In this document: positions 40,877 to 47,884 of the stretch, in pieces | How positions within the stretch are numbered: position 1 is the first letter of the stretch | Layout: every line of letters begins with the position of its first letter | Source of the DNA: an uncultured Victivallales bacterium | GTDB taxonomy: Bacteria > Verrucomicrobiota > Lentisphaeria > Oligosphaerales > JAFGRS01 | Length of the DNA stretch: 47,884 bases | Assembly (NCBI GenBank): GCA_903837355.1 | Contig: CAILUI010000251.1 | Location: 1-47,884, forward strand | Direction of reading: 5' to 3' | The notes under the pieces: model-generated | Databases searched by the model: none | What the model was told of the DNA's origin: nothing | What the model saw: the letters and a program-made list of their open reading frames with translations, nothing else | Translations under genes and position numbers: made by a program

Positions 40877-42895
40877 TCAGCGCCAGACCGCCTTGAGCAC
40901 GGTCCAGATGCCGTCCAGCGTCAGCTCGACGCGCAGGACGGCGTCTTCCTGCGTCCAGTTCACGCGCTGGTCGCCGACCGTCACGCTTTTCGGCACGCGG
41001 TCGGGGGGGATGCGCACCTCGACCACGATCGGGAAGTGCGGCACCGACGCGAAGGTGCGGGCCGTGCGTTGGCTGAGGCCGATCTGCTCGCCACCGTGGT
41101 TGATCAGAAATACCCAGGTGGCGCGCTCGCTCAGATGCGGCACCGCCTCCACATTGCCGGCTTCGGAGATGACGCGCGCCGCCGGACTGGGCAGCAAGCG
41201 CTCCATGAGCCCGCGCAACCAGTCCGCCTGCCAGTAATTCGCCTTGTGGTAGTAGTCGCTGCCGATCGGGGCCTCCAGGTACCACACCTCGCCGCGCCCC
41301 AGCGCCCGCCGCGTCAGCGCCGGTACTGCGCTGGGCTCGAAGGAGGCGGGGCCGGTGGCGTGGCCGAAGCGCATGCCGAAGCTGCAGTCATAGGGCTGGA
41401 TCGCCGGCAGCACCATCTCGGCAGTGCTCAACGCCAGGCGGTGGAAGGGACCATGCACCAGCACCGGACTCCGCTCCGCATCCGGTTGCCAGAGGGGCAG
41501 GTAGATGTGGTCCTGCCAGGGCGTTGGCTCGCGCGTCATCCCCAGCCAGTCGATGGCCGCACCGCCGTCGGCGGCGGCCGGCACACACCCGGTCACCAGC
41601 AGGCGCCCACCCGCCTCGACAAAGCACCGCAGCGCGGTCGCCGTACCCGCGGCGATGGCCCGCACTTCACTCAAGATCGCGACCCGCGCCTTGGCCAGAT
41701 GCTTCTCCAGGAAGTCCTCGGGCGCCATCGCCAGCGGGTAGCCGGCATCCAGCAGCAACCGGTGCATACCCTCCAGCGGAGTCAGCCCCGAATGATCCGC
41801 CGCAAAGCCGCGCATATCCGGCCCGCCGTACTGCGCCATCGGCCCATTCACCAGGAGCACCTCGTTCGGCTGCTGCGCGTCGGCATCCGGGTACGCCGCC
41901 GCCACCCGCCGCTGCACCTCGCCCATGAAGCTGATGGCACGCACGCTCATGGGGTCGAGGCGGTTGGTCGGATGCAGCCGATCCCCGAGGTACGGCTTGC
42001 AGCCATGCGCCCAAATCGTTACCCCCGTCTGCTCCAGCCCCGGCAATGGCCGCGGCGCCCAGTCGCCCCAACCGTGGTTGATGATCGTGTACATCACATC
42101 GCAGGGCAACTCGGCGGTCTTGCCGTAGCAGGCATGAAAAGACGCCTGCAGCGACTGCGGCCCCGTGGTCGAGTAGTCACAGGTCAGACACGTCACCCCC
42201 GCCGGCATACGCTCCGGGAAACGGGCCGTGCCAACCCAGTTGAAGCCGACCTTCAGCCCCGGCCGACGCTCGAGAATGTACTGACCGACATGCCCAACCA
42301 CCCGCCAGGCGCGCTCGCGGCGAAAGGCCCCATAGCGCCCCCAGTCCGCATCCGCCGGCCCCAGCGGCAGCGCCCGACCGCAGACGCGCTGAAACTCCTC
42401 CTGGCAATAGCGGCAGTGACAGATCCCCATGGCGCCCATGGTGTCAAAGAAGAAGCCATCGACCTCATAGCCGTCGATGATCTCCTGGATCATCGGCAGC
42501 ATGAAGTCGTCGATGTACGGCGTGTACGGGCAGGTCGCCACGAAGTGATCCGGCGTGATCTGCGGCCCAGCCTTCGGGTCCCCCACCTGGGCCCATTCCG
42601 GGTGCCGTCGCCCAGCCTCGCCATCAATGCCGAAACTGATGTAGGCAAGGACGCGAATGCCGCGCGCCTTACAGGCCCGCACCACGTCGCCAAAGGCGTC
42701 CCCAGGCATCAGCGGATGCGGATTCCCCACCCGGCTCGGGTAGTAGGCAAAGCCGGTATGGCACTTGGCGAAGGTGATGATCTCATCGACCCCCGCCGCC
42801 GCCAGCGCCTCCGCCATGCCCGCCACATCGGGATCGTGGTTGATGCGAATGCTCTTGTGACTGTGAAAATCGAAGTGCCACGCTAACCGTTCCAT
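40877..42895 (-). CDS. Hypothetical glycosyl hydrolase (GHL6-like) with GH42-type trimerisation domain
   Basis: A 672-residue protein. Residues 1-330 form a TIM-barrel like the GHL6 group of hypothetical glycoside hydrolases: MERLAWHFDFHSHKSIRI, AAAGVDEIITFAKCHTGFAYYP near 33, ARGIRVLAYISFGID near 71, and DGYEVDGFFFDTMG near 133, with acidic residues at strand ends. CHCRYCQEEFQRVCG near 150 is Cys-rich and could bind metal. Residues about 355-560 resemble the GH42 beta-galactosidase trimerisation domain, and a beta-rich tail follows. The ATG at 42895 has GGAGGT upstream; the longer upstream frame is the repeat array. It converges with GH38 with only 9 bp between stops. No signal peptide. Catalytic activity is not established for this group. 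Confidence 0.82.
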   Translation of the reverse strand: MERLAWHFDFHSHKSIRINHDPDVAGMAEALAAAGVDEIITFAKCHTGFAYYPSRVGNPHPLMPGDAFGDVVRACKARGIRVLAYISFGIDGEAGRRHPEWAQVGDPKAGPQITPDHFVATCPYTPYIDDFMLPMIQEIIDGYEVDGFFFDTMGAMGICHCRYCQEEFQRVCGRALPLGPADADWGRYGAFRRERAWRVVGHVGQYILERRPGLKVGFNWVGTARFPERMPAGVTCLTCDYSTTGPQSLQASFHACYGKTAELPCDVMYTIINHGWGDWAPRPLPGLEQTGVTIWAHGCKPYLGDRLHPTNRLDPMSVRAISFMGEVQRRVAAAYPDADAQQPNEVLLVNGPMAQYGGPDMRGFAADHSGLTPLEGMHRLLLDAGYPLAMAPEDFLEKHLAKARVAILSEVRAIAAGTATALRCFVEAGGRLLVTGCVPAAADGGAAIDWLGMTREPTPWQDHIYLPLWQPDAERSPVLVHGPFHRLALSTAEMVLPAIQPYDCSFGMRFGHATGPASFEPSAVPALTRRALGRGEVWYLEAPIGSDYYHKANYWQADWLRGLMERLLPSPAARVISEAGNVEAVPHLSERATWVFLINHGGEQIGLSQRTARTFASVPHFPIVVEVRIPPDRVPKSVTVGDQRVNWTQEDAVLRVELTLDGIWTVLKAVWR

Positions 42896-43015
42896 CTGTG
42901 ACCTCCATAGCGGTAACTGCGGCCCGCGCTGACGCTCTCTCCGGCCGCGCCGCCGGGCCCCTACAATCTTCGCCCGCGCACCGGGCTTGTCAAGGCGCCA
43001 CGGGCCGCCTTGGTG

Positions 43016-43430
43016 CTGGAGGGCAAGGGCAGGGCCGGCAAGCGCCGGGCCGAACCGCAGCCGCAGCCCTGCCGGACGGCAGGCCCGCACAGCAGGCGGC
43101 CGGAACCGGCAGCGCGCCGGGCCGGCCAAGCCGCCCCTGTGCTCGCCCTCCAGGTCCCGGGTCGATGCCGAGGTGTGGAGGGCAAGGGCAGGGCCGGCAA
43201 GCGCCGGGCCGAACCGCAGCCGCAGCCCTGCCGGACGGCAGGCCCGCACAGCAGGCGGCCGGAACCGGCAGCGCGCCGGGGCGGCCAAGCCGCCCCTGTG
43301 CTCGCCCTCCAGGTCCCGGGGCGATGCCGAGGCGTGGAGGGCAAGGGCAGTCCTGCTGGCCAGCAGGACGAACCGCAGCCGCAGCCCTGCCGGACGGCAG
43401 GGCCGGCCAGCAGGCCCGAGGCTGGCGGAG
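43016..43430. repeat. Two and a half copies of a 159-bp repeat with foldable units
   Basis: GGAGGGCAAGGGC starts at 43018, 43177 and 43336, exactly 159 bp apart. Within each full unit, CTGGAGGGC/TGGAGGGC at the left and GCCCTCCAG at the right (43145-43153 and 43304-43312) are inverted and enclose about 138 bp. A perfect hairpin CCTGCCG-GA-CGGCAGG lies inside. The third, truncated copy carries a different 20-bp segment at 43350-43369, the perfect palindrome GTCCTGCTGGCCAGCAGGAC. The start CTGGAGGGC is shared with the 47-bp family, so these repeats may have a common origin. Confidence 0.92.
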
Positions 43431-43467
43431 GTTTCCTGGAACCGCCCTGTTTTCCTTTCGCCAACGT

Positions 43468-43497
43468 TTGACGCCTAAGGCTGCTCACTGCTATGGT
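43468..43497 (+). promoter_or_regulatory. Candidate sigma-70 promoter of the rubrerythrin gene
   Basis: TTGACG (43468-43473) and TATGGT (43492-43497) are separated by 18 bp. Transcription would start near 43504, leaving a leader of about 110 bases. No oxidative-stress operator is recognisable. Confidence 0.6.
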
Positions 43498-43616
43498 ATG
43501 AAAAGTCTGTGATTTGTGGGGGGGGAGGCCGAAGCCGGTACCAGAAGCTGGCCGGTTTGTCTCTCTTCCGGAGTGGTCGTTCTGTGGCGTAACACACAGC
43601 GCAAGGAGACCGTGGT

Positions 43617-44153
43617 ATGGCAGAGCTCAAGGGCAGCAGGACCGAGAAGAACCTGCAGGCCGCCTTCGCCGGTGAGTCGCAGGCGCGCAACAAGTACACC
43701 TATTTCGCGTCCGTGGCCAAGAAGGAAGGCTATGAGCAGATCGCCGCCATCTTCCTCGAGACCGCCGAGCAGGAAAAGGAGCACGCGAAGCTGCACCTGA
43801 AGGCGCTCGGCGGCATCGGCGACACGGTGGCCAACCTCAAAGCCGCCGCTGCCGGCGAGAGCGAGGAGACCACCGACATGTACCCCCGCATGGCCAAGGA
43901 GGCCCGCGAGGACGGCTTCGACGACATCGCCCGTGTCCTCGAAGGCATCGGACGCATTGAACGCAAGCACCAGGAACGTTACGAGAAGCTGCTGCAGAAC
44001 CTGACCGGTGGCGCTGTCTTCCAGCGCCCGCAGAAAGTCCTCTGGCACTGCCGCAACTGCGGCTTGATCTATGAAGGCACCAACGCCCTCGCCAAGTGCC
44101 CCGTCTGCCAGCACCCGCAGGCCCATTTCGAGATCGTCGCTCAGAATTACTAG
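43617..44153 (+). CDS. rbr: Rubrerythrin
   Basis: A 178-residue non-haem iron protein that reduces hydrogen peroxide in anaerobes and microaerophiles. The N-terminal four-helix bundle carries the di-iron ligands, including Glu20 in FAGESQAR, Glu53 and His56 in EQEKEH, and Glu95, Glu98 and His118 in the matching later helices (MAKEARE, RIERKHQE). The C-terminal rubredoxin-like domain has Cys145, Cys148, Cys161 and Cys164 binding one iron. Length and architecture are standard. The start has AAGGAG upstream. It probably receives electrons from rubredoxin or an NADH-dependent reductase encoded elsewhere. Its presence suggests an anaerobic lifestyle with oxygen exposure. The pseudopilin gene follows after 28 bp. 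Confidence 0.96.
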   Translation: MAELKGSRTEKNLQAAFAGESQARNKYTYFASVAKKEGYEQIAAIFLETAEQEKEHAKLHLKALGGIGDTVANLKAAAAGESEETTDMYPRMAKEAREDGFDDIARVLEGIGRIERKHQERYEKLLQNLTGGAVFQRPQKVLWHCRNCGLIYEGTNALAKCPVCQHPQAHFEIVAQNY

Positions 44154-44181
44154 AAGTAAAGAAGACTGAGGAGTTCAGCCC

Positions 44182-44895
44182 ATGCGTATCCAGAAGCAGC
44201 GTTTCACCCTCATCGAACTGCTCGTCGTGATCGCCATCATCGCCATCCTGGCGGCCATGTTGCTGCCGGCCCTCGCCAAGGCTCGTGAGAAGGCCCGCAC
44301 CATCAGTTGCACGTCCAACCTCAAGCAGATCGCCTTGGCCGAAATCATGTACGTCGGGGACAACCAGTCTTGGAGCCACAGCGGCACCGGCGCCGGCATG
44401 AACTGGGCCAGCCCCGGCGGCGCCTGCGCCGGCTGTTTCCAGAAGTACGAGTCCGGCTATGTGCCGACCACGGTCAACGGCAACCGCTGGGAACCGCTGC
44501 AGCAGTACCTGAAGAACCGCCAGATCTGGTGGTGCCCCTCGGTCAACGAGTACCGCTCCTACGCCTGGGGTCGGGGCGGCGAGTTGCGCACGGAATCGAA
44601 GTTTGTCCGGCCTTCGCAGACCCTGATGTTCGCTGACGGTGGCTACCGCGGCACCACCAACGGCGATATCGCCTGGATCACCCACAACTACACCAACCCG
44701 ACCACCGATCAGGATTGCTGCACCAACATCAGCAACGTCGGCGCCGGCCTGCACCGGCACTGGGTCGGCACCGGCCACAACGAGGGCGCCAACATCGCCT
44801 TCTGGGACGGCCATGTGGCCTGGATGAACGTCAGGAATGTCCCCCAGGGACGTCGTGGCGGCGGCCTCACCTTCGTCGCCGAGGACCCGAACTGA
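44182..44895 (+). CDS. Type II pseudopilin with H-X9-DG C-terminal motif
   Basis: A 237-residue protein with an N-terminal prepilin segment: a basic start (MRIQKQR) followed by FTLIELLVVIAIIAIL and AAMLLPALAKAREKAR. The residue before the Phe is Arg rather than the usual Gly. The C-terminus has HNEGANIAFWDGHVAWM, the H-X9-DG motif common in Lentisphaerota and Planctomycetota pseudopilins, which occur in very many paralogues of unknown function. Several Cys pairs (CAGC, WWC, DCC) suggest disulfides in the exported domain. GAGGAG precedes the ATG. A strong terminator follows 62 bp after the stop. It may be in one unit with rubrerythrin, though a functional link is not obvious. Confidence 0.93.
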   Translation: MRIQKQRFTLIELLVVIAIIAILAAMLLPALAKAREKARTISCTSNLKQIALAEIMYVGDNQSWSHSGTGAGMNWASPGGACAGCFQKYESGYVPTTVNGNRWEPLQQYLKNRQIWWCPSVNEYRSYAWGRGGELRTESKFVRPSQTLMFADGGYRGTTNGDIAWITHNYTNPTTDQDCCTNISNVGAGLHRHWVGTGHNEGANIAFWDGHVAWMNVRNVPQGRRGGGLTFVAEDPN

Positions 44896-44957
44896 CCGTG
44901 ACCTGAGGCACCGCGCCAGGCCTCCGCGCCCGTCGCCAAGCAACCCCAGGGCAGACC

Positions 44958-45008
44958 GCAGGGGCAGGATGAGCCAGCCGGCTCCCCCTGCCCCTGCTTC
45001 TTTCTTGC
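44958..45008 (+). terminator. Intrinsic terminator after the pseudopilin gene
   Basis: GCAGGGGCAGG (44958-44968) pairs perfectly with CCTGCCCCTGC (44987-44997), an 11-bp stem, followed by TTCTTTCTT. It separates the rubrerythrin-pseudopilin unit from the oxidoreductase-uxaC unit. Confidence 0.88.
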
Positions 45009-45028
45009 GGACAGCCCCCGCCCGCGCG

Positions 45029-45057
45029 TTGACGGCCTGGCGCGTTCGTGGTATGCT
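45029..45057 (+). promoter_or_regulatory. Sigma-70 promoter of the oxidoreductase-uxaC operon
   Basis: TTGACG (45029-45034) and TATGCT (45052-45057) are separated by exactly 17 bp, each with one or two changes from consensus. Transcription would start near 45064, about 74 bases before the ATG at 45138. No operator is recognised. Confidence 0.75.
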
Positions 45058-45137
45058 ACAGCATTGCCCGCCAGGTGTTGCGTTCCTGGATACGGGTCGG
45101 TTCGAGAGTCCAGTGGCAGACGCGGAGGAGAGCGGTT

Positions 45138-46184
45138 ATGGCAGAAGAAATGGTGAAGTTCGGCCTGTTTGGTGCGGGAAGTATCGCCATCTACCGTCAC
45201 GCGCCGGAGATCGCTTCGCACCCCTGCGCCAAGATCGTGGCTATCTACGATCCCATCACCGCGCGGGCCGAGGCGCTGGCCGGTCAGTACGGCGGCGAGG
45301 TGCTCGCCAGCGAGAAGGCGCTGCTGGCCCGCAAGGACATCGATGCCATCGTCGTCGCCACCCCCAACGCGCACCACGCCCGCCTGACCATCGCCGCCCT
45401 CAAGGCCGGCAAGCATGTGCTCTGTGAGAAGCCCATGGCCACCAGCCTGGAAGACGCCAAGAAGATGATCGCTGCCGCCAAGAAGGCCGGCAAGAAACTG
45501 ATGATCGGTCACAACCAGCGCCTGATGCCGCCGCATGTCAAAGCCCGCCAGCTCATCGAGGCCGGCGTCATCGGCGACGTGCTCACCTTCCGCACCAGCT
45601 TCGGCCATGGCGGCCCCGAGATGTGGTCCCAGGACAAGGGCGCCCACACCTGGTTCTTCAAGAAGGAAGAGGCCTTCGTCGGCACCATGGGCGACCTGGG
45701 CGTGCATAAGGCGGACCTCATCCGCTGGCTGCTGGGTTCCGAAGTGCTGGAAGCCGGCGCCTTCGTCGACACCCTGGCCAAGCGCAACGAGAAGGGCCAG
45801 GCCATCAGCGTCGATGACAACGCCGTCTGCATCCTGCGCCTGGCCAACGGGGCCATGGGCCAGCTCACCGCCAGTTGGACCTACACCAACGAAGACAACA
45901 TCACCGTGATCTACGGCAGCAAGGGCCAGATGACCCTCGGCGCCAACCCCGCCTTCCCGGTCGAGGTCGTGCTCAAGAACGGCGAGGTCGCCCAGTACAA
46001 GGTCGGCGGCGTCTCCACCAACGAGGCACAACTGCCCAGCGGCATCCCCGACGCCTTCATCGACGCCATCCTGGACGACACCGAACCCGCGATCAGCGGC
46101 CAGGAAGGGCTGAAGGCCCTGGCGATTGTGCTGGCGTGCCTGAAGAGTGCCGAGACCAAGCAGATCGTCAAGGTCGAATACTGA
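45138..46184 (+). CDS. Gfo/Idh/MocA family oxidoreductase
   Basis: A 348-residue NAD(P)-dependent oxidoreductase. The Rossmann motif is FGLFGAGSIA (about 8-17), the EKP segment is HVLCEKPMATSLEDAKK near 95, and MGDLGVHKADLIRWLLG near 191 carries the Asp/His pair of the active site. The second domain is the usual beta-sheet fold with VDDNAVCILRLANGAMG. GGAGAG lies before the ATG at 45138; an upstream in-frame start has no ribosome site. The next gene is uronate isomerase (94-bp gap), so the enzyme may act on a uronic acid, an aldonate or a related sugar. It shares only the family fold with the other oxidoreductase at 24634-25647. Confidence 0.92.
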   Translation: MAEEMVKFGLFGAGSIAIYRHAPEIASHPCAKIVAIYDPITARAEALAGQYGGEVLASEKALLARKDIDAIVVATPNAHHARLTIAALKAGKHVLCEKPMATSLEDAKKMIAAAKKAGKKLMIGHNQRLMPPHVKARQLIEAGVIGDVLTFRTSFGHGGPEMWSQDKGAHTWFFKKEEAFVGTMGDLGVHKADLIRWLLGSEVLEAGAFVDTLAKRNEKGQAISVDDNAVCILRLANGAMGQLTASWTYTNEDNITVIYGSKGQMTLGANPAFPVEVVLKNGEVAQYKVGGVSTNEAQLPSGIPDAFIDAILDDTEPAISGQEGLKALAIVLACLKSAETKQIVKVEY

Positions 46185-46278
46185 TCCGTCGCACCCCGAC
46201 GGGCAGATCCACACCACGGCGCCGGTCCTGTTACCCGGGAGCGGCGCCGTTCTTGCTGGTGGGAAGGAGGCTTCGGCC

Positions 46279-47646
46279 ATGGCGTTCCTCGACGCGCGCT
46301 ATCTCCTGAGCAGCGCTACCGCGGTGACGCTCTACGAGCGGATCCAGGCCCTGCCGATCATCGACGCGCACAACCACGCCGACGTCCAGGCCCTCGCCGA
46401 AAACCGCAGCTTCGCCGACCTCTGGGAGGCCGAAGCCGCCACCGACCACTACGTCTGGGAGTGCCTGCGCAAGCGCGGCGTCAGCGAGGCTCTGCTGACG
46501 GGCCAGGCCCCCAACCACGAGAAGTGGCTGGCCATGGCGTACGTCTTCGATGACCTCGTCGGCAATCCGACCTACGAGTGGATCCACCTCGACCTGCGCC
46601 GCCGGCTGGGGATCGATGAGCTGATCTGCGCCAGTAACGCCGAGTCGATCTGGGCGCGCTCCCAGGCCATCCTGGCCCGGCCGGAGATGCGCCAGCAGCA
46701 GCTCGTCAAAGCCATGGGCGTCGAAGCCATGTGCTCGACCGACGATCCTATCGACACGCTCGAGTACCATCGCCGGCTGCTTGACTCCGCCATCCCCGGC
46801 GTCGTCCGCCCCACCTTCCGGCCCGACCGCGCCATGAACATCCTCAAACCGGCCTGGAATGAGTACATCGGCCGGCTTGAGCAGCGCGTCAATGGCCGTT
46901 TCACGCACCTGCGGGAACTGATCGCGGCCCTGCAGACTACGCACGATTTCTTCGCCGAGAACCGCTGTGTCGCCAGCGACCACGGCGTCGAGATCCCCTA
47001 TGGCTACCAGGTCCCTGAGGCCGACGCCGACACCATCTTCCGCAAGGCCCGTGCCGGCCAGGCGCTGAGCCACGCTGAAGGGGTCGCGTTCATGTCTTAC
47101 ATGCTCAATGCGGTGGCCGAGATGGACGCCGCCAAGGGCTGGGTCTTCCAGGTGCACATGGGGGCCGTTCGCGATGTCCGCGACGGGCTGCGGCGCGACC
47201 TCGGCCCAGATACCGGCGGCGATGTCTCGGATCACCTGACCGACATCCTCACGCCGCTGAACCCCTTGCTCAACCGCTTCGACGGCCGCCTCAATGTCGT
47301 GCTCTACAACCTCCATCCGGTGCACACGGCCACCCTGGCCCACCTGACCCGCGCCTATGGCGCGATGGTCAACCTGGGTGCCGCCTGGTGGCTGAACGAC
47401 TCCTACATCGGCATGCGGCGCCAACTCGAGTACATCGGCACGGTCGATGCCCTGATGAACCTGGCCGGCATGGTCTCCGACTCGCGCAAGATCATGTCCT
47501 ACGGCAGCCGCCACGAGGTCTTCCGACGCACCCTGGCCGATACCGTGGGCGCCATGGTCGACCTCGGACAGATGCCCATGCGCCAGGCCGAACGCCTGGT
47601 GGTCTACCTCTCGTATCAGCGGCCCAAGGAACTCTTCGGATTGTGA
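46279..47646 (+). CDS. uxaC: Uronate isomerase
   Basis: A 455-residue member of the amidohydrolase superfamily that converts D-glucuronate or D-galacturonate to the keto-uronate, the first step of hexuronate breakdown. IIDAHNHADVQAL (about 27-39) has the two metal-binding His. EAMCSTDDPIDTLEYH near 150 is characteristic, FQVHMGAVRD near 293 holds another metal/base His, and the C-terminal GMVSDSRKIMSYGSRHEVFRR near 396 is strongly family-specific. The start follows AAGGAGG at 46264-46270; an upstream ATG lies inside the previous gene. It is probably co-transcribed with the oxidoreductase. The mannonate or altronate pathway enzymes that would follow are not in the window. Confidence 0.93.
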   Translation: MAFLDARYLLSSATAVTLYERIQALPIIDAHNHADVQALAENRSFADLWEAEAATDHYVWECLRKRGVSEALLTGQAPNHEKWLAMAYVFDDLVGNPTYEWIHLDLRRRLGIDELICASNAESIWARSQAILARPEMRQQQLVKAMGVEAMCSTDDPIDTLEYHRRLLDSAIPGVVRPTFRPDRAMNILKPAWNEYIGRLEQRVNGRFTHLRELIAALQTTHDFFAENRCVASDHGVEIPYGYQVPEADADTIFRKARAGQALSHAEGVAFMSYMLNAVAEMDAAKGWVFQVHMGAVRDVRDGLRRDLGPDTGGDVSDHLTDILTPLNPLLNRFDGRLNVVLYNLHPVHTATLAHLTRAYGAMVNLGAAWWLNDSYIGMRRQLEYIGTVDALMNLAGMVSDSRKIMSYGSRHEVFRRTLADTVGAMVDLGQMPMRQAERLVVYLSYQRPKELFGL

Positions 47647-47647
47647 A

Positions 47648-47731
47648 GTGCTGCGCACGGCGGGTATGGCCGGGTGCTGCGCACGGCGGGTATGGCCGGG
47701 TGCTGCCCACGGCGGGTATGGCCGGGTGCTT
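47648..47731. repeat. Three-copy 26-bp tandem repeat after uxaC
   Basis: Units begin at 47648, 47674 and 47700 with a period of 26 bp, and a few bases of a fourth copy follow. Each begins GTGCTGCGCACGGCGGGTAT; the third has one change (GCCCAC for GCGCAC). The repeats start right after the uxaC stop and lead into the 137-bp repeat. Confidence 0.93.
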
Positions 47732-47743
47732 GCCGGCCCGGAG

Positions 47744-47880
47744 GCCTCCTGTGAAACTCGACCTCAGTCGCGCGGGGGGCTCTGAGGTAGTGGCGGGTGC
47801 CCCCACCCGCCAGCCGCGTGAGGGCACGCGGCAGTACTCCCAAGCAGAGTTTCATCCTGACATGATCGGGCGGCACTGCG
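47744..47880 (+). repeat. Right copy of 137-bp structured repeat
   Basis: Exact reverse complement of positions 1-137. Relative to the gene before it (uxaC) it has the same orientation as the left copy has to the fucose-isomerase-like gene. In transcripts it would fold as an outer stem with three hairpins, as described for the left copy. Only four bases follow it before the window ends. Confidence 0.92.
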
Positions 47881-47884
47881 CCCG

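Larger units (their letters stand above)
42896..43616. other. Long non-coding region with 159-bp repeats and rubrerythrin promoter
   Basis: A 721-bp gap between divergent genes. It contains the 159-bp tandem array (43016-43430) and the rubrerythrin promoter. Long open frames in several phases are side effects of the GC-rich repeats and have no ribosome sites. The first 100 bp should hold the promoter for the minus-strand hydrolase. Confidence 0.75.

Noticed and set aside
43016..43512. Small repetitive protein encoded in the 159-bp repeats
   Set aside because: Several frames are open at once, composition is Arg/Gly/Pro-rich, and none has a ribosome site. The repeats have inverted structure typical of non-coding elements.

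Overview
The window is very GC-rich, densely coded bacterial DNA. Several traits point to the PVC superphylum, most likely Lentisphaerota or a relative: a pseudopilin with an FTLIELLVVIAIIAIL start and a C-terminal H-X9-DG motif, many uncommon glycoside hydrolases (GHL6-like, GH172, GH38, a GH42-like enzyme), two Gfo/Idh/MocA oxidoreductases, an MttB-family methyltransferase and a rubrerythrin. The lineage is inferred from gene content; there is no rRNA or other phylogenetic marker. I call 30 protein-coding genes and no tRNA, rRNA, CRISPR array, transposase or phage gene.

Left part (96-7908, minus strand): one tight eight-gene operon. In order of transcription it encodes a polyprenyl-synthase-like protein, a MacB/LolC-type permease, its ATPase, a SAM methyltransferase, a periplasmic FMN-binding protein, RnfC-like and RnfD-like subunits, and an L-fucose-isomerase-like protein. 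RnfA, RnfB, RnfE and ApbE are absent. This reduced electron conduit joined to an ABC exporter and prenyl-lipid genes is my best candidate for an undescribed system.

Middle (8277-20184): a single-chain restriction-modification enzyme (type IIL/MmeI-like), a secreted coiled-coil protein, a 1621-residue RHS/YD-repeat protein, then a secreted protein with one YD unit and a small membrane-anchored protein. Next is a minus-strand operon, menG-menA-BASS transporter (22934-20400), for late menaquinone synthesis. It is divergent from an MttB-like methyltransferase/oxidoreductase pair. glnA follows behind a clear sigma-54 promoter and ends at a good intrinsic terminator.

Right part (27997-47646): carbohydrate and envelope genes. 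These are a large secreted GH42-like enzyme with CBM-like modules, a CsgG-like protein overlapping an unusual papain-peptidase/GH172 fusion, a transglutaminase-like protein, a five-bladed-propeller glycosidase, a GH38 alpha-mannosidase and a GHL6-type hydrolase. Rubrerythrin, the pseudopilin, and an oxidoreductase-uronate isomerase pair with a sigma-70 promoter follow.

Non-coding DNA is rich in structured repeats: a 137-bp copy at each end of the window in inverted orientation, foldable into an outer stem with three hairpins; a 47-bp and a 159-bp tandem array; an 89-bp MITE-like element; and a recurring GTCCTGCTG-NN-CAGCAGGAC palindrome. Several of them abut or supply the stop codons of neighbouring genes. 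The terminal pair probably means the contig broke at a multicopy repeat.
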